From Methanomassiliicoccales archaeon (GTDB lineage Archaea > Thermoplasmatota > Thermoplasmata > Methanomassiliicoccales > UBA472), in NCBI GenBank assembly GCA_026394375.1, contig JAPKYJ010000026.1, positions 1 through 64,000 on the forward strand: a stretch of DNA of 64,000 nucleotides, in the 5' to 3' direction. Under the pieces are notes generated by a model that worked only from the letters and a program-made list of their open reading frames with translations, did not search any database and was not told the origin of the DNA. Of the stretch, positions 61,746 to 64,000 are shown piece by piece. Positions within the stretch are counted from its first letter, which is position 1; each line of letters opens with the position of its first letter. A program made the position numbers and the translations under genes.

Positions 61746-62603
61746 TCACTGCTTTTTGCGGTGACCGTGCACCACCGAGATGACCTCGATGATCATTCTG
61801 GCCGCCAGAGCGGCGGTGTTCCCTTTGTCGTAGGGTGGAGAGACCTCGTTCACGTCGAACCCTACCAGGCGAGGCCCGAGCATGTTGATGCACTTCTTGA
61901 CGTCCATTGAGGTGAGCCCGAACGGTTCTGGCGTTCCCGTACCAGGTGCGTAGGCAGGGTCGATGCCGTCGACGTCCAGAGAGAAGTAGATGTTCTCCCG
62001 GCGGATCATGTTGAGCGCCCGCTTGAACGCCTTCTCCACGCCCTCCTCATGGATGGTGTAGGCGTCGATGTACTCCGGCATCTTGGCCATCTTCTCTTCC
62101 ATGGAGATGGAGCGCACCCCGAAGGCGAGAACGTTCTCTATGCCCACGTGGTCCGCGTTCCGGCGCAGCACGCAGGCGTGACTGAGCTTGTTGTTCATGT
62201 ACTCGTCCCGGAAATCCAGGTGAGCATCGATGGTTATGACCCCTACATCCTGGAAGGCCTGGACCGCTGGGATGGTGACGGCATGCTCCCCACCCATCAC
62301 GATGGGGAACTTGCCCGCCTTGACGATGGAGGCTACGACCTGCTTGGTCTCCCGGACCATGTCCTCCGATGAGCCACAGTCTTCGATGTTGCCAGCGTCA
62401 TGCACGTTGACGTCTGTCAGAAGCAGGTCGTGCTCGAAGACATAGGGTTCGAAGTTGCTAGATGCTTCCCGGATGGCGTTGGGAGCGGCCCGCGCACCTG
62501 GCCGGAAAGAGGTGGTGCGATCGAATGGCACGCCCACGATGACGAACTCCGCCTTCTCGAAGCTGGCGGTGGCGAAGGCAAAATTGATCCCGCGAAGCAC
62601 CAT
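61746..62603 (-). CDS. speB: Agmatinase/ureohydrolase
   Basis: A 285-residue binuclear-manganese enzyme of the arginase/agmatinase family. Metal-binding motifs MGGEHAVT (near 105), IDAHLDFRD (near 125) and SLDVDGIDPAYAPGTGTPEP (near 210-229) are complete. In archaea such enzymes convert agmatine or aminopropyl-agmatine toward putrescine or spermidine, and agmatine-derived chemistry is used to hypusinate eIF5A. It lies 9 bases downstream of the eIF5A gene, an arrangement common in archaea. Confidence 0.9.
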   Translation of the reverse strand: MVLRGINFAFATASFEKAEFVIVGVPFDRTTSFRPGARAAPNAIREASSNFEPYVFEHDLLLTDVNVHDAGNIEDCGSSEDMVRETKQVVASIVKAGKFPIVMGGEHAVTIPAVQAFQDVGVITIDAHLDFRDEYMNNKLSHACVLRRNADHVGIENVLAFGVRSISMEEKMAKMPEYIDAYTIHEEGVEKAFKRALNMIRRENIYFSLDVDGIDPAYAPGTGTPEPFGLTSMDVKKCINMLGPRLVGFDVNEVSPPYDKGNTAALAARMIIEVISVVHGHRKKQ

Positions 62604-62612
62604 GTGGACTAC

Positions 62613-62999
62613 CTACACCTTGGTTATCTTCTTTCTTCCCATGGCGATCATGTACATGATCTCCTCGCCGGGGTGAAGCTGGCCCTGGAACTCATCCGGG
62701 ATGCTCAGGGAGAAGTTCTCGTAGTTATCCAGGTCCATCAGCTGGACCTCTTTGCCACCGATGGCTAGGACCTGCGCCTTGCGCTTGTCGATCATGGGGA
62801 TCTGCACCTTGTGGGTCACGGGGTGCACGATGCTGCGTTTCTTCTCGTCGAACAGCCCGACGGCATCGATGCGGGCCTTGGCCTCGCCGTGTTTACCGGG
62901 CTTGGAGGTCTGAATGGAAATGATCTTGCAGGGCTCTTCGTCGATGTTGACGTATCGGCCTTCCTTGAGCTCCCTGACCTCGGCTTGGTTCCAGGACAT
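62613..62999 (-). CDS. Translation initiation factor 5A
   Basis: A 128-residue aIF5A. The hypusine loop SKPGKHGEAK spans residues 32-41, with the modified lysine at 36. The N-terminal SH3-like and C-terminal OB domains (PMIDKRKAQVLAIGGKEVQLMD) are complete. It relieves ribosome stalling at proline-rich stretches. A TATA box lies about 29-36 bases upstream (63028-63035) and no Shine-Dalgarno, so it is probably leaderless. It is co-transcribed with the agmatinase. Confidence 0.95.
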   Translation of the reverse strand: MSWNQAEVRELKEGRYVNIDEEPCKIISIQTSKPGKHGEAKARIDAVGLFDEKKRSIVHPVTHKVQIPMIDKRKAQVLAIGGKEVQLMDLDNYENFSLSIPDEFQGQLHPGEEIMYMIAMGRKKITKV

Positions 63000-63027
63000 A
63001 GGTATCGGTGAGGGAAAAGTGCGGGCG

Positions 63028-63035
63028 TTTAAATA
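63028..63035 (-). promoter_or_regulatory. TATA box of the eIF5A operon
   Basis: TATTTAAA on the minus strand 29-36 bases before ATG 62999, immediately beyond the stop of nop5. Confidence 0.65.
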
Positions 63036-63040
63036 CTTTT

Positions 63041-64000
63041 TCAGGTGCGCTTCTTGTAGTGGGCCTGACGGCGCTCACCGCTGGCTTGCTCCCTGCCCCT
63101 TCCCTTCTTGGGCGGCTCGGGGTACTTCTGCTTGATCTCCTCCACCCGCTTCTCCATCTCCGCCTTCAGGCGCTCCCCGATGAACTCGCCCTTGTAGAAG
63201 TCCACCCTGGCCGCGATGGTCGCCTTTGCGCCTAGAGTGCGAGACACCTTCCCCCGCTGCCAATACGGCGCCCTGTGAACCGCTGGATGCTGGAAGATGA
63301 TGCCATGCTTTGGTGGCGCTTTTCCTGAGCGCAGATGCAAGAACATGGCCTTCTCCGCCCCTAGGAGCTGCACGGTGGACGAGGGCAGGGTGGCCAATCG
63401 GCCCAGCCCTCCCGCCAGGGAGATGAGCCTCGCGCCTAGATTGGCGGTGAGCAGGGCGGTCAGGTTGGGAGCGGTCTCCTCCATGCGCTTCTGCACGTAC
63501 ACCTCCAGCTTGGCCTTGGTCTCGTAGAGCTCCGCCAGCGACAATGCAAGGTCCTGCACCACCGAGACGTCTTCGTCCAAGAGCTCCGCCCCCACCGACT
63601 CTAGCTGCACGCCAATGGCCTTGAGGATTTCTTCCCTCTCCCCGTGGCGAGCGATCAGCTGGGCGTACTCCGCATCCTTCACGTAGTCGGCCATTTCCGG
63701 GAAGTGCAATCCATACCATTCGTGCAGCCGCTCGCTCATGATGTTGATGTTCTCGTTGAGGTCATCGATAGCCCGGATCGCTTGCACGACGTGTCTGTCC
63801 GGCCTGACTGGCTCCCGAGTGCGGACCTTGCCCAGCTCCACCATTACCTGCTGCATCAGCTCCATGGAAAAACCGTAGTCTTCGGGCTTGATGTACGAGG
63901 AATCGTACACCACTGGCTTCCCCAGCTTGGAAAGCCGAGGATCGGCCACCTGCACCCTCTTGCCCGCCAATTGCGCCTCTTCAGGCAGTATCTCACCCCG
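63041..64000 (-). CDS. Nop5/NOP56-family C/D-box RNP protein (5' end outside window)
   Basis: A frame open to the window edge; at least 319 residues, with the N-terminal part missing. The Nop domain is clear: ELYETKAKLEVYVQKRMEE, APNLTALLTANLGARLISLAGGLGRLATLPSSTVQLLGAEKA and KHGIIFQHPAVHRAPYWQRGKVSRTLGAKA, ending in a Lys/Arg-rich tail. It bridges fibrillarin and L7Ae on box C/D guide RNAs. A fibrillarin gene, its usual neighbour, would lie beyond 64000 or elsewhere. Confidence 0.92.
   Translation of the reverse strand, partial: RGEILPEEAQLAGKRVQVADPRLSKLGKPVVYDSSYIKPEDYGFSMELMQQVMVELGKVRTREPVRPDRHVVQAIRAIDDLNENINIMSERLHEWYGLHFPEMADYVKDAEYAQLIARHGEREEILKAIGVQLESVGAELLDEDVSVVQDLALSLAELYETKAKLEVYVQKRMEETAPNLTALLTANLGARLISLAGGLGRLATLPSSTVQLLGAEKAMFLHLRSGKAPPKHGIIFQHPAVHRAPYWQRGKVSRTLGAKATIAARVDFYKGEFIGERLKAEMEKRVEEIKQKYPEPPKKGRGREQASGERRQAHYKKRT

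Overview
The window is about 60 % GC and archaeal. It carries RNA polymerase subunit K next to ribosomal protein S2 and a MEMO protein, an euryarchaeal RPA/RPA-associated pair, PurP, CDP-archaeol synthase (CarS), an XPD-type helicase, Lsm, Nep1, eIF5A beside an agmatinase, and Nop5. Several genes have TATA boxes 25-40 bases before nearly leaderless starts. The overall set, including a small DUF6015-like protein, suggests a Thermoplasmatota genome such as a Methanomassiliicoccales relative. No methanogenesis or rRNA gene is present to fix the lineage. I saw no tRNA, rRNA or CRISPR array.

Layout. 1-0.3 kb: shrunken IS200/IS605-type remnant. 0.4-5 kb: ArsA-type ATPase with an ArsD-like thioredoxin-fold partner, an ABC-2 exporter, rubrerythrin and two membrane proteins. 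5.3-12.5 kb: secreted beta-propeller protein, membrane-anchored HTH regulator, a RimK-like ATP-grasp ligase next to a GCS2-type carboxylate-amine ligase, a phospholipase C/P1 nuclease-like membrane protein and an RNase J-like metallo-beta-lactamase enzyme. 12.6-20.7 kb: isopropylmalate/homoaconitate dehydratase, rpoK-rps2-memo, two small membrane proteins, the RPA pair and an unknown protein. 20.8-38.8 kb: surface glycan and amino-acid genes. These are GDP-mannose dehydratase and GDP-fucose synthase, many glycosyltransferases including a GT10 fucosyltransferase, purP-nep1, pdxS, an aminotransferase, threonine aldolase, and a class V aminotransferase with serA. 38.8-46.3 kb: housekeeping (xpd, carS, pyrE, family 4 UDG) followed by more glycosyltransferases. 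46.5-51.6 kb: complete smc-scpA-scpB condensin operon. 51.6-54 kb: a glycosyltransferase and an IS5-type element. 54-61 kb: lsm, a sugar nucleotidyltransferase, an ABC importer with a fused permease and two ATPases but no local binding protein, a PhoU-like DUF47 protein and a phosphohexomutase. 61-64 kb: a frameshifted GDT1-family transporter, agmatinase, eIF5A and the 3' part of nop5.

How the genes fit together. The sugar nucleotidyltransferase, Gmd, Fcl and GT10 genes could form a GDP-mannose to GDP-fucose to fucosylated glycan route, fed or extended by the phosphohexomutase and the other glycosyltransferases. Agmatinase and eIF5A fit the archaeal agmatine-dependent route to deoxyhypusine. 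The class V aminotransferase and SerA fit serine biosynthesis. The least explained parts are the ATP-grasp/GCS2 pair with a 20-codon ORF before it, a Ser-Gly-repeat small ORF before the serine operon, and several symmetrical DNA elements at promoters (smc, rpa, pdxS).
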